DNA from: an uncultured Prolixibacteraceae bacterium
Lineage (GTDB): Bacteria > Bacteroidota > Bacteroidia > Bacteroidales > Prolixibacteraceae
DNA: 64,000 nt
Direction of reading: 5' to 3'
Assembly (NCBI GenBank): GCA_937915865.1
Contig: CALGIG010000063.1
Coordinates: 108,020 to 172,019 of the forward strand
Positions 44,435 to 54,007 of the stretch are shown here, one piece after another. How positions within the stretch are numbered: position 1 is the first letter of the stretch; each line of letters starts with the position of its first letter. The notes under the pieces are model-generated. The model had not been told where the DNA came from, ran no database searches, and saw nothing but the letters and a program-made list of their open reading frames with translations. Both the position numbers and the translations under genes were made by a program.

Positions 44435-45937
44435 ATGAAACTACCATCATCAATTAAAAACTGGGTATCTATTTCAGGAGCGGTTTTGGCCGTATTTAAC
44501 CTTACCGCAATTTTATCATTGGTTATCCTGAATTGGATTTTCAATTTTGGAGGTACTTACATTGGTTTATTTATTTACATTGTGTTACCTGGTTTTATGG
44601 TTATCGGTCTCGTACTGATACCCATTGGAATGAGGTTAAGCCGAAAAGCTGCCCGAGAGGCCGAATTACGGGGAGAAAAAAGAAATTGGCCAATAATCGA
44701 TTTTAATAATATTGCCACCCGGAATGCTGCTATCATTTTCGTATTTGGTACCATGATTTTGCTTATCATTTCTTCAATAGGTAGTTACGAAGCTTTTCAT
44801 TATACCGAATCGGTTGAGTTTTGCGGAAAACTTTGCCATAAAGTGATGGAACCGGAGTATACTACTTATCATGGTTCGTCGCACGAACGAGTTGCCTGCG
44901 TTGAGTGCCACGTGGGCTCTGGCGCCAGCTGGTATGTGAAGAGCAAATTATCTGGTTTATACCAGGTTTATTCGGTTTTGGCGCACAAATTTCCAACTCC
45001 GATTCCTGCGCCTATCTCTAATTTGCGCCCTGCGCGCGAAACCTGCGAACAATGCCATTGGCCAGCCAAATTTTACGACCGGAAATTACGTGTCAGACAA
45101 TCGTACCTGGCCGATGATACAAATACCGAATTTATAGTTAATCTTCAGGTTAAAACCAGCTCAAAAATGACTTCCAAAGGTTTTGAGCGCGGAATTCATC
45201 AACATATCAGCCCCGATGTTCGCATTGAATATAAAACCACAGCAAATAACCGTCAGGTAATTCCCTGGGTGAAATATACCAATACTAAAACCGGAGAAAC
45301 TGAAATATTTACTGATAGCGAAAATCCTTTGAGCAAAGCGAAACTCGATTCACTTGAAACACGTGTTATGGATTGCCTGGATTGTCACAACCGGCCTTCG
45401 CACAATTACAAGACCCCGCAGAGCTATGTCGATCAGTCATTGAGCGATGGGCGAATTGCAAAAGATTTGCCTGGAATAAAGCAGGTTGCAATGAAAATTC
45501 TTTACAAGGATTATTCCACTAAAGATTCAGCTTTTATGGCTATTCGCGATGGCGTTACCAACTACTATAAAACTAGTCACCCTGAGGTTCTTTCCACCCG
45601 GAAAACAGATGTTGAAGCTGCTATAGCAGAAATTCAGGATGGGTATTCCAAAAACGTTTTTCCTTATATGAAATCAAGTTGGAAATCGTATCCAAACAAT
45701 ATTGGGCATATTGTTACCGATGGGTGTTTCCGCTGTCACAACGATCGCCATGCCAGTGAAAATGGAAAGGTGATTTCGAAAGACTGTAATCTTTGCCATT
45801 CTATATTAGCTCAGGGAACTCCTGATAAGATGGAATATTCTAATTCGCTTGAACCATTGGAGTTTAAACATCCTGTTGATATTGATGAGGCATGGAAAAC
45901 AGAATTGTGTTCGAGTTGTCATTCATCATTGTACTAA
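44435..45937 (+). CDS. NapC/NirT-type multiheme cytochrome c
   Basis: A 500-aa protein with two N-terminal membrane helices and an additional one (about residues 105-125), then periplasmic hemes. The first site is FCGKLCHKVM, a CX3CH pattern with Met close behind, followed by CVECH, the NapC-family block VACVECHVGSGASWYVKSKLSG, and CEQCH, CLDCH, CFRCH, CNLCH and CSSCH. NapC-type proteins pass electrons from menaquinol to periplasmic reductases. The size exceeds that of a minimal NapC (about 200 aa), so it is an extended member. Same strand as the 19-heme gene, 109 bp downstream. Confidence 0.88.
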   Translation: MKLPSSIKNWVSISGAVLAVFNLTAILSLVILNWIFNFGGTYIGLFIYIVLPGFMVIGLVLIPIGMRLSRKAAREAELRGEKRNWPIIDFNNIATRNAAIIFVFGTMILLIISSIGSYEAFHYTESVEFCGKLCHKVMEPEYTTYHGSSHERVACVECHVGSGASWYVKSKLSGLYQVYSVLAHKFPTPIPAPISNLRPARETCEQCHWPAKFYDRKLRVRQSYLADDTNTEFIVNLQVKTSSKMTSKGFERGIHQHISPDVRIEYKTTANNRQVIPWVKYTNTKTGETEIFTDSENPLSKAKLDSLETRVMDCLDCHNRPSHNYKTPQSYVDQSLSDGRIAKDLPGIKQVAMKILYKDYSTKDSAFMAIRDGVTNYYKTSHPEVLSTRKTDVEAAIAEIQDGYSKNVFPYMKSSWKSYPNNIGHIVTDGCFRCHNDRHASENGKVISKDCNLCHSILAQGTPDKMEYSNSLEPLEFKHPVDIDEAWKTELCSSCHSSLY

Positions 45938-45950
45938 GGAAATAAGTAAT

Positions 45951-46102
45951 AGGAAAAATTTATTGTCGTATTTTAAATGTACTCACCCCGACGTCCGCAA
46001 AGCGGCCGTTCCCCCCTCTCTTTTCTGAAAGAGAGGGGCAAAGCATCGTAGATGCGCGGGGTGAGTCCGTATAAAATACAGGTTTGAGTACGACATTATT
46101 TC
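45951..46102. repeat. Interspersed palindromic repeat, copy 1
   Basis: The core runs from ACTCACCCCG (45981-45990) to CGGGGTGAGT (46057-46066), with an inner stem CCCCTCTCTTT/AAAGAGAGGGG. Outer arms contain TTATTGTCGTA on the left and TACGACATTATT on the right, so the whole element has imperfect terminal inverted repeats. Related copies lie at 47089, 52089, 53419 and 54412. The rest of 45938-46343 shows no gene. Confidence 0.8.
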
Positions 46103-46343
46103 ATTCTCATTACTTAGTCATTTGTCGCCAGAAAATTCTTCGGAACTATCGGCTATCCGGTTTGGCCACTATTCCTACTGACTTTTCCCTTACCAATCGG
46201 TTGCTCATATTTCCGAAAATTGAACAAGGTTGACAAATGTTAATTCATTTTTTTTTGAGAGCTCTTTTATTTCATGCAATTTTGTTCTGACTAATGTTTC
46301 AGGTTGAAGAGATTAGGATAAAACACAAATACTAAAAATAACA

Positions 46344-46835
46344 ATGACTATGAGTATCAAAAAACTATTTTTACTGATGAGTGCTGCTGTACTTTGTGTC
46401 TCATTGGCATCTGCGCAGAATTATGTTGGTGCAGCAAAATGTAAAATGTGTCACAATAAAGCTGATAAAGGCGAACAGTATACCAAATGGGCTAACAGTC
46501 CTCATGCCAAAGCAATGGAATCGCTGAAAGGCGCTGATGCTAAAAACCCTAAATGTTTGAAATGCCACTCAACAGCTGCCGGCGCCGACCAGGCTTTAGT
46601 AGCTACAATTACTGTTGAAGAAGGTGTATCATGCGAATCGTGCCACGGACCAGGTAGCGGTTATAAAGTTGCTACAGTAATGAAAGATCGTACACAGGCA
46701 ATGGCTAAAGGGTTGATTATGCCCGATGAAAAAGTGTGCAAAAAATGCCACAATCCTGAAAGCCCGAACTTCAAAGGGTTCAACTTTAAGGAATATGCCG
46801 CTAAAATTGCCCACGACGATCCAACTACGAAATAA
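46344..46835 (+). CDS. Tetraheme cytochrome c (cytochrome c554-like)
   Basis: A 163-aa soluble periplasmic protein with a signal peptide (ending ASAQN) and four heme motifs: CKMCH, CLKCH, CESCH and CKKCH. The order and spacing, with YTKWANSPHAKAM and VSCESCHGPG, fit the cytochrome c554/c-prime-like family of electron shuttles. Two extra codons (MT) precede a second ATG (MSIKK), which is an equally good start. The last Lys codon and the TAA stop lie within a dispersed repeat (46829-46988), so the original C-terminus may have differed. Confidence 0.9.
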   Translation: MTMSIKKLFLLMSAAVLCVSLASAQNYVGAAKCKMCHNKADKGEQYTKWANSPHAKAMESLKGADAKNPKCLKCHSTAAGADQALVATITVEEGVSCESCHGPGSGYKVATVMKDRTQAMAKGLIMPDEKVCKKCHNPESPNFKGFNFKEYAAKIAHDDPTTK

Positions 46836-46988
46836 CCATCTCGCTTAAGGTGAGACAAATCGTAAATGAATTGACTGAAGGGAAATACGTGCAGCGAATA
46901 AATGGCTATTCCTTATGGTTGATATGTCATTCAAAACAATGATGTTAACAACAAAATTGCAGAATGACAAACGAAAATTTATACAGAT
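46829..46988 (+). repeat. Dispersed 160-bp intergenic repeat, copy C
   Basis: Full-length partner of the copy at 17216. It begins GAAATAACCATCTCG, continues with AATGAATTGACTGAAG and CGAATAAATGGCTATTCC, and ends AAAATTTATACAGAT. Its first bases provide the last codon and stop of the tetraheme cytochrome gene. Confidence 0.75.
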
Positions 46989-47025
46989 AAAATAGGGGTG
47001 TTTTTTAATAATAGAATGTATGAAT

Positions 47026-47061
47026 TCCTTTGTTTTGTAATAAAACAAAGGAGTTTTTTTT
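47026..47061 (+). terminator. Terminator upstream of ccsBA
   Basis: TCCTTTGTTTT (47026-47036) pairs with AAAACAAAGGA (47042-47052) around a 5-base loop and is followed by eight T residues. Confidence 0.85.
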
Positions 47062-47088
47062 GTATGATAGTCTATTGTTTAAGTAACC

Positions 47089-47182
47089 GGAACAATTTAT
47101 TGTCTTATTTTTGAAGTACATATCCTTACGTTCGCAAACTGATGGAGGTGAATCAGGATACAAAATAGATTATACGGCATTG
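47089..47182. repeat. Interspersed palindromic repeat, copy 2 (short)
   Basis: GGAACAATTTATTGTCTTATTT on the left and TATACGGCATTGTTT on the right match the outer arms of the other copies; the CACCCC/GGGGTG core is reduced to a degenerate remnant. It lies just upstream of ccsBA. Confidence 0.6.
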
Positions 47183-47236
47183 TTTGTTTTTGGCATTCGT
47201 TTAGTTTTGAAAATTGATGTTTAATTGATTAATCTG

Positions 47237-50200
47237 ATGAAGAAAATAACTTCCTTTTTATTTTCAATGTTCTTTTCGGTTGTTTTGCTTCTTGCGTTTG
47301 CTTTTTCGATAGCATACGCAACTTTTATCGAAAATGATTACGGTACGCCGGTTGCCCAGGCGCTTATTTATCGTGCATGGTGGTTCGAGTTGCTGCTTTT
47401 GGTTGGAGTAGTAAACCTTACGGGCAGCATGTTCAGGTATAAGCTTGTGACCCGGAAAAAATGGGCCATCCTGCTTTTCCATCTGGCGTTCATACTGATT
47501 ATTGTCGGCGCAGGTGTTACCCGCTATTTTGGCTTCGAGGGAAGTATGCACATTCGCGAAGGTGAATCTTCGAACCAGGTAGTTTCAGAGAGTACATACA
47601 TCACTTTAAAAGTATCAGAGGGTAGTTCAGCCGTTCAGGTAGACAAAAAGGTAATGTTTACGCCATTTACAAGTAACGACTACAAGCAAACGGTAACTAT
47701 CGCCGGAAAAGAAATAACGGTTGAAAACGAAATGTTTGTGCCCAATGCTGTTGAAACCATCGCCCCGGATGCAAATGGCGTACCTTATTTATCATTGGCG
47801 TATAGCAACGGGAATAGTGGTAATTCCGGATTCCTGCTCGCATTAAATCAGAAAAAAAGTATCTCAGGCAAAAGTTTCGGTTTTGAAACTGGCCCAGGTT
47901 CGGCCAATGTTGTTTTTAGCCAGGCAGGAGGATTGAACTTTGTTTGTTCAGATACCTTAATTGTTGCTTCAATGATGGGAAATACCGGCGAAAAAGTGTT
48001 GCCCGGAACAACAGTTGCGATGCAGGGTAATACGATTTACAAACTTGGCAATTTTATTTTTGTGCTGAAAAGTTATTTGGCCAAAGCTACACCATCGTTG
48101 TTACAGGAAACAGAAGGAAGCCAAACGGATGGATCGGTAAATGCTTTTACTGCAAAAATAACTTCGGGAACCGATGTGCGCCGTTTGAATGTTTTTGAAA
48201 AAGATGGTGAAGTTGCAGAACCTGCAACCTGTACGATCAATGGTATTGATGTTGCCCTTTCGTTTGGCTCAACAATTCGTCAATTACCCTTCAGTATACA
48301 TTTACGCGATTTCCAGCTGGAGCGCTACCCTGGATCAATGAGTCCGTCGTCGTACGCAAGCGAAATTACGCTGAAAGATCCGGCTTCGGGACTTGAAAAG
48401 CCTTTCCGCATTTTTATGAATAACATCCTGAAATACCAGGGTTACCGCTTCTTTCAGTCTTCTTTCGATCGGGATGAAAAAGGAACAATCCTGTCGGTGA
48501 ATCACGATTACTGGGGGACTTTCATTTCTTACCTGGGTTATTTTCTTATGGCACTTGGTATGGCTTTTACTGTTTTCAGTAAGAGTAGCCGTTTTCAAAC
48601 TCTGGTTCGGCTGAGCTCAAAACTTCAGGCGAAGCGTAAAGGCTTAAAGGTAGTACTACTGGCTTTGGCTTTGTCGGGTATCGGAATGTCCCAATCGGCT
48701 TTTGCCGCTGGAACACAGGCAGCCAAAGAAAAGCATATCAGCGCTTTTAGCCGGCTGTTGGTACAAGACCACCAGGGCCGGATTGAACCGGTTAGTACCC
48801 TGGCTTCTGATTTGTTGCGAAAGATTGCCAAAACCAACGAATGGAAAGGAATGTCGTCGGTTGAGTTTTTTATGGATATGAGTGCAAACCCCGACAAATG
48901 GAAGACTGTTCCGTTATTGAAGGTGGGCAATACCGAACTTGCCAAAATGATTGGCGTATCGGGCTCATTTGCATCTTTTGGGCAAATGTTTGACGATGCA
49001 GGTACCTACAAACTGAACGATTTAGTTCAGAAAGCATACAATAAGAAGCAAACCATGCGTAATAAGTTCGATAAGGAAGTGATGAATGTTGACGAGCGCG
49101 TGAATATTTGCTACGAGATTTTTAACGGCGATTTCCTGAAGATTTTCCCTGTTCCGAACGATCAGAATAAAACCTGGTCAACCTCGACCAAACTTCCCCA
49201 AACAATGAAGAAGGAAGAAGCCGATTTTGCCGGTAATATCCTGAATTTGTATTACCAAAGTTACAACGAAGCGCAATCATCCGGCAACTGGTCGAAACCC
49301 GACGAATATTTGGGGTATATCAAGAAATTCCAGACGACTTACGGGGCCGATATTATGCCATCGCAAACCAAAATCGGCATGGAGATTAAGTACAACGAAT
49401 GGAATATCTTCGGTAAGCTGGCTAAAATATATGCGTTGCTTGGTTTCTTCCTGCTGGTCATGCACTTTATGCTTATTTTCAAACCTTCCGGCAAAATAGT
49501 CAGGTATATTCCGGTTGGCACATGGGTTATTTTTACAGCATTTATGGCTTACACAGCCGGACTGCTTATGCGCTGGTATATTTCGGGGCACGCTCCGTGG
49601 AGCAATGGCTACGAAACCATGATTTATGTAGGATGGGCGACCAGCCTTTCAGGTTTTATTTTTGTGAGACGATCGCCTATAACTTTAGCTGTAACAACTT
49701 TGCTTGCTTCCATTATTCTTTTTGTTGCTGGAATGAGCTGGATGAATCCCGAAATCACCAACCTGGTTCCGGTACTGAAATCGTATTGGTTGGTTGTGCA
49801 TGTGGCAATTATTACGGCCAGTTATGGTTTTTTGGCGATGGGCGCTTTGCTCGGAATGTTAAACCTTGTTCTTATGATTTTGCGTAATAAGCAGAACAAC
49901 GAAAACATCAGTTATACCATCCTGGAAGTTTCCTATATTGTTGAGATGGCATTGATTATCGGGTTGTTCATGCTAACCATTGGTTCGTTTATTGGCGGTG
50001 TTTGGGCAAACGAGTCGTGGGGACGTTACTGGGGCTGGGACCCGAAAGAAACCTGGGCGCTGGTAACAGTTCTCATTTATTCCATTATTCTGCATTTGCG
50101 TAAAGTACCTGGAATGAAAAGTACTTTTGCATTGAATAGCCTTGCATTGCTGGGTATAAGCACCGTTTTGATGACATTCTTTGGCGTAAATTACTATCTG

Positions 50201-50353
50201 TCGGGAATGCACTCGTACGGAGCCGGCGATCCTCCGCCAATCCCAGGTGGTTTGTATGTAGTCATTGTGGTTGTATTTATGGTAATTGCCGGGGCCTGGT
50301 ATGCCGAAAATAAAAACGGCAACATAGCCGACCCCGAAGATACTCAGGAGTAA
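47237..50353 (+). CDS. ccsBA: Fused cytochrome c synthase CcsB-CcsA (System II)
   Basis: A 1038-aa membrane protein. The N-terminal ResB/CcsB half has helices, GVVNLTGSMFRYKL and a long periplasmic domain; the C-terminal CcsA/ResC half carries the heme-handling WWD-type motif as WANESWGRYWGWDPKETWALV, with flanking conserved His residues. It exports heme and attaches it to apocytochromes at CXXCH sites. Its place directly behind six heme-protein genes explains their maturation. The open frame extends four codons upstream (TTG at 47225), but the ATG at 47237 is preferred. It also contains a middle region (GTQAAKEKHISAFSRLLVQD) characteristic of Bacteroidota fused versions. Confidence 0.95.
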   Translation: MKKITSFLFSMFFSVVLLLAFAFSIAYATFIENDYGTPVAQALIYRAWWFELLLLVGVVNLTGSMFRYKLVTRKKWAILLFHLAFILIIVGAGVTRYFGFEGSMHIREGESSNQVVSESTYITLKVSEGSSAVQVDKKVMFTPFTSNDYKQTVTIAGKEITVENEMFVPNAVETIAPDANGVPYLSLAYSNGNSGNSGFLLALNQKKSISGKSFGFETGPGSANVVFSQAGGLNFVCSDTLIVASMMGNTGEKVLPGTTVAMQGNTIYKLGNFIFVLKSYLAKATPSLLQETEGSQTDGSVNAFTAKITSGTDVRRLNVFEKDGEVAEPATCTINGIDVALSFGSTIRQLPFSIHLRDFQLERYPGSMSPSSYASEITLKDPASGLEKPFRIFMNNILKYQGYRFFQSSFDRDEKGTILSVNHDYWGTFISYLGYFLMALGMAFTVFSKSSRFQTLVRLSSKLQAKRKGLKVVLLALALSGIGMSQSAFAAGTQAAKEKHISAFSRLLVQDHQGRIEPVSTLASDLLRKIAKTNEWKGMSSVEFFMDMSANPDKWKTVPLLKVGNTELAKMIGVSGSFASFGQMFDDAGTYKLNDLVQKAYNKKQTMRNKFDKEVMNVDERVNICYEIFNGDFLKIFPVPNDQNKTWSTSTKLPQTMKKEEADFAGNILNLYYQSYNEAQSSGNWSKPDEYLGYIKKFQTTYGADIMPSQTKIGMEIKYNEWNIFGKLAKIYALLGFFLLVMHFMLIFKPSGKIVRYIPVGTWVIFTAFMAYTAGLLMRWYISGHAPWSNGYETMIYVGWATSLSGFIFVRRSPITLAVTTLLASIILFVAGMSWMNPEITNLVPVLKSYWLVVHVAIITASYGFLAMGALLGMLNLVLMILRNKQNNENISYTILEVSYIVEMALIIGLFMLTIGSFIGGVWANESWGRYWGWDPKETWALVTVLIYSIILHLRKVPGMKSTFALNSLALLGISTVLMTFFGVNYYLSGMHSYGAGDPPPIPGGLYVVIVVVFMVIAGAWYAENKNGNIADPEDTQE

Positions 50354-50373
50354 GAGTTACAAACGATATGAAA

Positions 50374-50409
50374 AGAGTCCATTGCCTGAAAAGTGATGGA
50401 CTTTTTTTA
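50374..50409 (+). terminator. Terminator after ccsBA
   Basis: AGTCCAT (50376-50382) pairs with ATGGACT (50396-50402), followed by a T-run, 20 bases after the ccsBA stop. Confidence 0.8.
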
Positions 50410-50505
50410 TGCCGGTTTTCTTCAAAACATTGTGATGAATTTCAGGCTATTGATCCAAATCTTTCTTTATTTTTAGAGGATCAAACAAGTCTAAACCTGA
50501 TCACA

Positions 50506-52083
50506 ATGAATGAAGAATTGAACTCAAAAAAGAAAACTTCAGTCAGCAGGACTGAAAAAGAATGTTCCGGCACAATCAATCGCCGAAAATTTATTGGAGG
50601 AGTAACAACAGCAGCTTTGGGAGTAACTTTAATTCCAAGGCATGTATTAGGAGGCGCGGGTTTTGTTGCCCCAAGCGATAAAATCAATTTAGCCTATATC
50701 GGTTGTGGAACCCAGGGATTACGCGAAATGCAGGGAATGCTCGACCTTCCCGGGATACAGATTGTAGCTGTTTGCGACCCCCAGAAAAAGGCAATTAATT
50801 ATTACGATTGGGACCCTGAATCGTTGCGCGACCAAATTCGCAAAGCCATTGGCAACCCGAACTGGACAACAGGAGGCAATAACACTATTCCCGGAGGACG
50901 CGACAATGCGAAGGAATATGTGGATGGTTTCTATGCCAAACAACGTGCCGATCAAAAATATAAAGGTTGCCGCGCTTATGCCGATTTCAGGGAACTGTTC
51001 GAAAAAGAAAAAGGCCTTGATGCAGTGAAAATAATGACACCAGATCATTTGCACGGATTGATTGCGATGGCTGCCATGAAGCGAAACATTGCCGTTACCA
51101 TGCACAAACCCATTTCGAACCGTTTGCTCGAAGGCAAAAAAGTAATCGATTTTGCAAAGAATTCGAATGTGATTACGCACCTCATTCCGTGGGATACCAA
51201 CGGAAATATGGACCAGATCATGGCCTGGATTAACGGTGGCGCTATCGGGACTTTAAAGGAAGTTCACAACTGGTCGTTCCGCCCTGTTTGGCCGCAGTAT
51301 GCCAAAATACCTGCCGACAAACCTGCCGTTCCTGATGGTTTCGACTGGGACTTGTGGGTTGGCCCCGAAGCCGAACGTCCATATCATCCGTACTATACCA
51401 ACATGGTTTTTCGTGGCTGGTACGATTTTGGCGGCGGTTCGATGGCCGACATGGGGCATTACAGCTTATGGACAGTTTTTAATGCACTCGAACTGGAGAA
51501 TCCGACCATTGTTGAACCTAACCGAAGCCATGTATGCGACTTGCAGACTGATGCCACGGCCTACCAGATTCAAAACGATTTTGCTTTTCCGTTTGCCAGC
51601 ACAGTTAGGTTTAAATACCCGGCCAAGGGAAATCGTCCAGCCATTGATTTGGTATGGTACGATGGCGGAATGAAGCCTCCTACACCTCAGGAATTCTACG
51701 ATAAAAACATCGATTTCCCGGAAGAAGGAATGATGTTTGTTGGCGACAGGGGGATCATTATGTCGTCGGCTTTCACGGTTGAAAAGCCCTATTTGCTGTC
51801 GGGAGAAGTGAAGAAAGCCGAGGAAGTTTCGGTAGCAGCCGGGGCAACCAAGCAACCCGGCGCCCAGCGGTTTGTAGAAGGAATAAAAACCGGGATACAG
51901 ATAGAAGGTAATTTCAGGAAAGCCTGGCCTATTACCGAAGCAGTGAATTTATATGCTACGGCGCTACGTGTGAACAAGACCCTGAGGTACGATGCCGCTC
52001 AGCTAAAAATTACCAACGACGAGCAGGCTAATAAGTACTTGCAGCGGACTTACAGGACGGGTTGGAATATTGATTCGATATAA
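50506..52083 (+). CDS. Tat-exported Gfo/Idh/MocA family oxidoreductase
   Basis: A 525-aa protein with a twin-arginine signal (INRRKFIGGVTTAALG) at residues 25-40. The Rossmann part has INLAYIGCGTQGLREMQG and IVAVCDP; VKIMTPDHLHGLIAMAAM and VTMHKPISNRLLEGK are family signatures, with Lys in HKP as the likely catalytic residue. Such proteins oxidise or isomerise sugars using a tightly held NAD(P). The frame is open from 50368, but the ATG at 50506 places the Tat signal near the N-terminus. It likely works with the downstream TIM-barrel protein. Confidence 0.9.
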   Translation: MNEELNSKKKTSVSRTEKECSGTINRRKFIGGVTTAALGVTLIPRHVLGGAGFVAPSDKINLAYIGCGTQGLREMQGMLDLPGIQIVAVCDPQKKAINYYDWDPESLRDQIRKAIGNPNWTTGGNNTIPGGRDNAKEYVDGFYAKQRADQKYKGCRAYADFRELFEKEKGLDAVKIMTPDHLHGLIAMAAMKRNIAVTMHKPISNRLLEGKKVIDFAKNSNVITHLIPWDTNGNMDQIMAWINGGAIGTLKEVHNWSFRPVWPQYAKIPADKPAVPDGFDWDLWVGPEAERPYHPYYTNMVFRGWYDFGGGSMADMGHYSLWTVFNALELENPTIVEPNRSHVCDLQTDATAYQIQNDFAFPFASTVRFKYPAKGNRPAIDLVWYDGGMKPPTPQEFYDKNIDFPEEGMMFVGDRGIIMSSAFTVEKPYLLSGEVKKAEEVSVAAGATKQPGAQRFVEGIKTGIQIEGNFRKAWPITEAVNLYATALRVNKTLRYDAAQLKITNDEQANKYLQRTYRTGWNIDSI

Positions 52084-52088
52084 GTTAA

Positions 52089-52202
52089 AGGAACAATTTA
52101 TTGTCGTATTTTTTAAGTACTTACCCCAAGCCACCTTGCGGTGACTTTGCCACTCTCCCGCGAGAGAGGGGCGGGGCAAGCCAAGCGAGCTCGGGGTGAG
52201 TC
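52089..52202. repeat. Interspersed palindromic repeat, copy 3
   Basis: GGAACAATTTATTGTCGTATT followed by TTACCCC and an inner CTCTCCCGCGAGAG stem, closing with CGGGGTGAGTC. The right outer arm is missing; it ends 52 bases before the ATG of the next gene. Confidence 0.75.
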
Positions 52203-52253
52203 ATGATTGAAAATATGAAAGTTTATCTTTTTTATTACTTTAAAACGGAAATC

Positions 52254-53114
52254 ATGAATTTATCACGACGAAACTTTATAAAAGCAGGCGGAGCTGCATT
52301 GGGCTCTGTGGCTTTGTTGCACACTATTTTGCCCGAAGCTTTGGCAGCTGATGCCAAGCAAAAATTGTCGTTCGGATTTCAAACCTGGACACTTCGCGAT
52401 GAACTGGGCAACGACTTCGCGGGAACTTTGAAGAAAATGGCTGAAATGGGCTATTCGGAGGTTGAAATGTGCTCTCCGCTGGGTTACACCGGTACTCCGT
52501 TCGAAAAGTTCAATAACCTGAGTGGAACTGAACTTCGGAAGATGATTGAAGATACCGGGTTAAAATGCACAAGTTCTCATTTTGGGATGGGCGAATTGCG
52601 CGACCATCTTGAAAACCGCATAGAGTGGGCGCAGCAAATAGGAATGAAACAAATGATTTGCTCCAGCTTGTGGCTGCCCGAGGGCGCTTCGGTTGACGAT
52701 TACCGCAAAGGGTGCGACGAACTGAACACAATGGGGCAGAAGGTAAAAGCTGCCGGTTTGCAATTAGGGTACCACAATCACCATACCGAATTTGAAAAGC
52801 GGGGAGAGGTGTTGATTTATGACGCCATGCTCGAACGGCTCGACCCAGAACTGGTGAAGATGCAATTCCAGGTTGCTGTTGTAAATATTGGCTACAAAGC
52901 AGCCGATTATTTTCGTAAGTATCCCGGACGTTTTATCTCGGCCCATTTAGCCGATTGGTCGGACGTAAAAAAGGACCAGGTGGCAATAGGACAGGGTATT
53001 GTTGACTGGAAAGAATTTTTTACTGCTGCTATTCTGGGTGGCGTAAAAAACATTTTTGTTGAAATGGACCCTGTTACTTTTAAAGAAAGCGCTGCGTTTT
53101 TGAAGAAGGTTTAA
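52254..53114 (+). CDS. Sugar phosphate isomerase/epimerase-like TIM-barrel protein
   Basis: A 286-aa exported protein with an RR-type signal (LSRRNFIKAGGAALGSVALL), then a xylose-isomerase-like TIM barrel: FGFQTWTLRDEL, MGYSEVEMCSP, LGYHNHHTEFEK with metal-ligand His residues, FISAHLADW and NIFVEMDP. Such proteins often accompany Gfo/Idh/MocA oxidoreductases in sugar or inositol breakdown. The open frame begins at 52203 inside the end of a repeat; the ATG at 52254 is preferred because it starts the export signal. Confidence 0.9.
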   Translation: MNLSRRNFIKAGGAALGSVALLHTILPEALAADAKQKLSFGFQTWTLRDELGNDFAGTLKKMAEMGYSEVEMCSPLGYTGTPFEKFNNLSGTELRKMIEDTGLKCTSSHFGMGELRDHLENRIEWAQQIGMKQMICSSLWLPEGASVDDYRKGCDELNTMGQKVKAAGLQLGYHNHHTEFEKRGEVLIYDAMLERLDPELVKMQFQVAVVNIGYKAADYFRKYPGRFISAHLADWSDVKKDQVAIGQGIVDWKEFFTAAILGGVKNIFVEMDPVTFKESAAFLKKV

Positions 53115-53418
53115 CGCTGGTGTATAAACTAATAATGTTACATTTTTATGAATATCCTTTTCGTTGCCTAACGCTGAATGAAGCTCATCGGCCCAGGCCG
53201 GTGAGCCGAAAAACAAGTGAAGACGGCGTTAAAAAATCTTTTTTGTTTGATCCCGGTTTAACCGGGAGAGTTTAAAAGATTTTAGCGGTCAAACGTAGTT
53301 TTTCGTGCGAAGCGGGCTTAGCCTTGACCTTTTTTGATTACTTTTTTGTGTCAAGACAAAAAAGTAATTGGGGTTTTGGGGCAAAGCCCCATCGTTAAAT
53401 CAATTAGGTATTCTATGG
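53115..53418. other. Hairpin-rich non-coding stretch
   Basis: No gene seen. It contains CCCGGTTTAACCGGG (53252-53266) and a perfect 13-bp stem ATTACTTTTTTGT/ACAAAAAAGTAAT (53337-53368) followed by GGGGTTTTGGGGCAAAGCCCC. The second may terminate the TIM-barrel transcript. Confidence 0.6.
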
Positions 53419-53575
53419 GATATTCAATTACATTTTTAAGGTACTCATTCCACCCTTCGACAAGCTCAGGATTCGCCCCCTCTCCCGAAAAAGTGGGGTA
53501 AAGCATCGCCGACTTCGAACGATGCGCGGGATGAGTCAGGTTAAAAACAATAACCCAAATACGACATTATTTCAA
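53419..53575. repeat. Interspersed palindromic repeat, copy 4
   Basis: The left core TACTCATTCCAC and right core GCGGGATGAGTC (53525-53537) are mutated versions of ACTCACCCC/GGGGTGAGT, and the outer right arm AATACGACATTATTTCA is intact. The inner segment includes CCCCCTCTCCCGAAAAAGTGGGG. Confidence 0.7.
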
Positions 53576-54007
53576 TAAAATATTTGCGTTTTTGACCTTA
53601 CAATCGAAGAATGGATAGATGTTTTTTACCAACACATTATTTATTTGCCTGAGCTTTTGAACCGGATACATATATGGAATTAAGAGGCGTTGATACAAAT
53701 CAGCACCAGTTGCTGCGAAGATCGTAACATATCCATGCACCGAAGTTCCAGTATTTACGGATGAACCTGTATGGAAAAACAGGGATAAGAATCAAGCTGT
53801 ATAGGGAAACAGGAACAAAAAGCCAACCTGACATCCAAATCAGGGAATACACCAACCCATGAAGAAAAAACAGGAAAATCAAGTTGATGGAACAATAAAA
53901 CAGGAAATTTTAAACCATGTGAAAAACAAACCAGGAATAAATCCTATGTTTGTATCCACTTCAACAAAAAAGTAAAAATCCTGTCAAGCTATTTCAGGGA
54001 AGGACAT

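Noticed and set aside
46344..50353. Nitrite reductase NrfA/NrfH-type cluster
   Set aside because: CcsBA and NapC-like genes suggest it, but no protein here has the CXXCK heme site or the length of NrfA.
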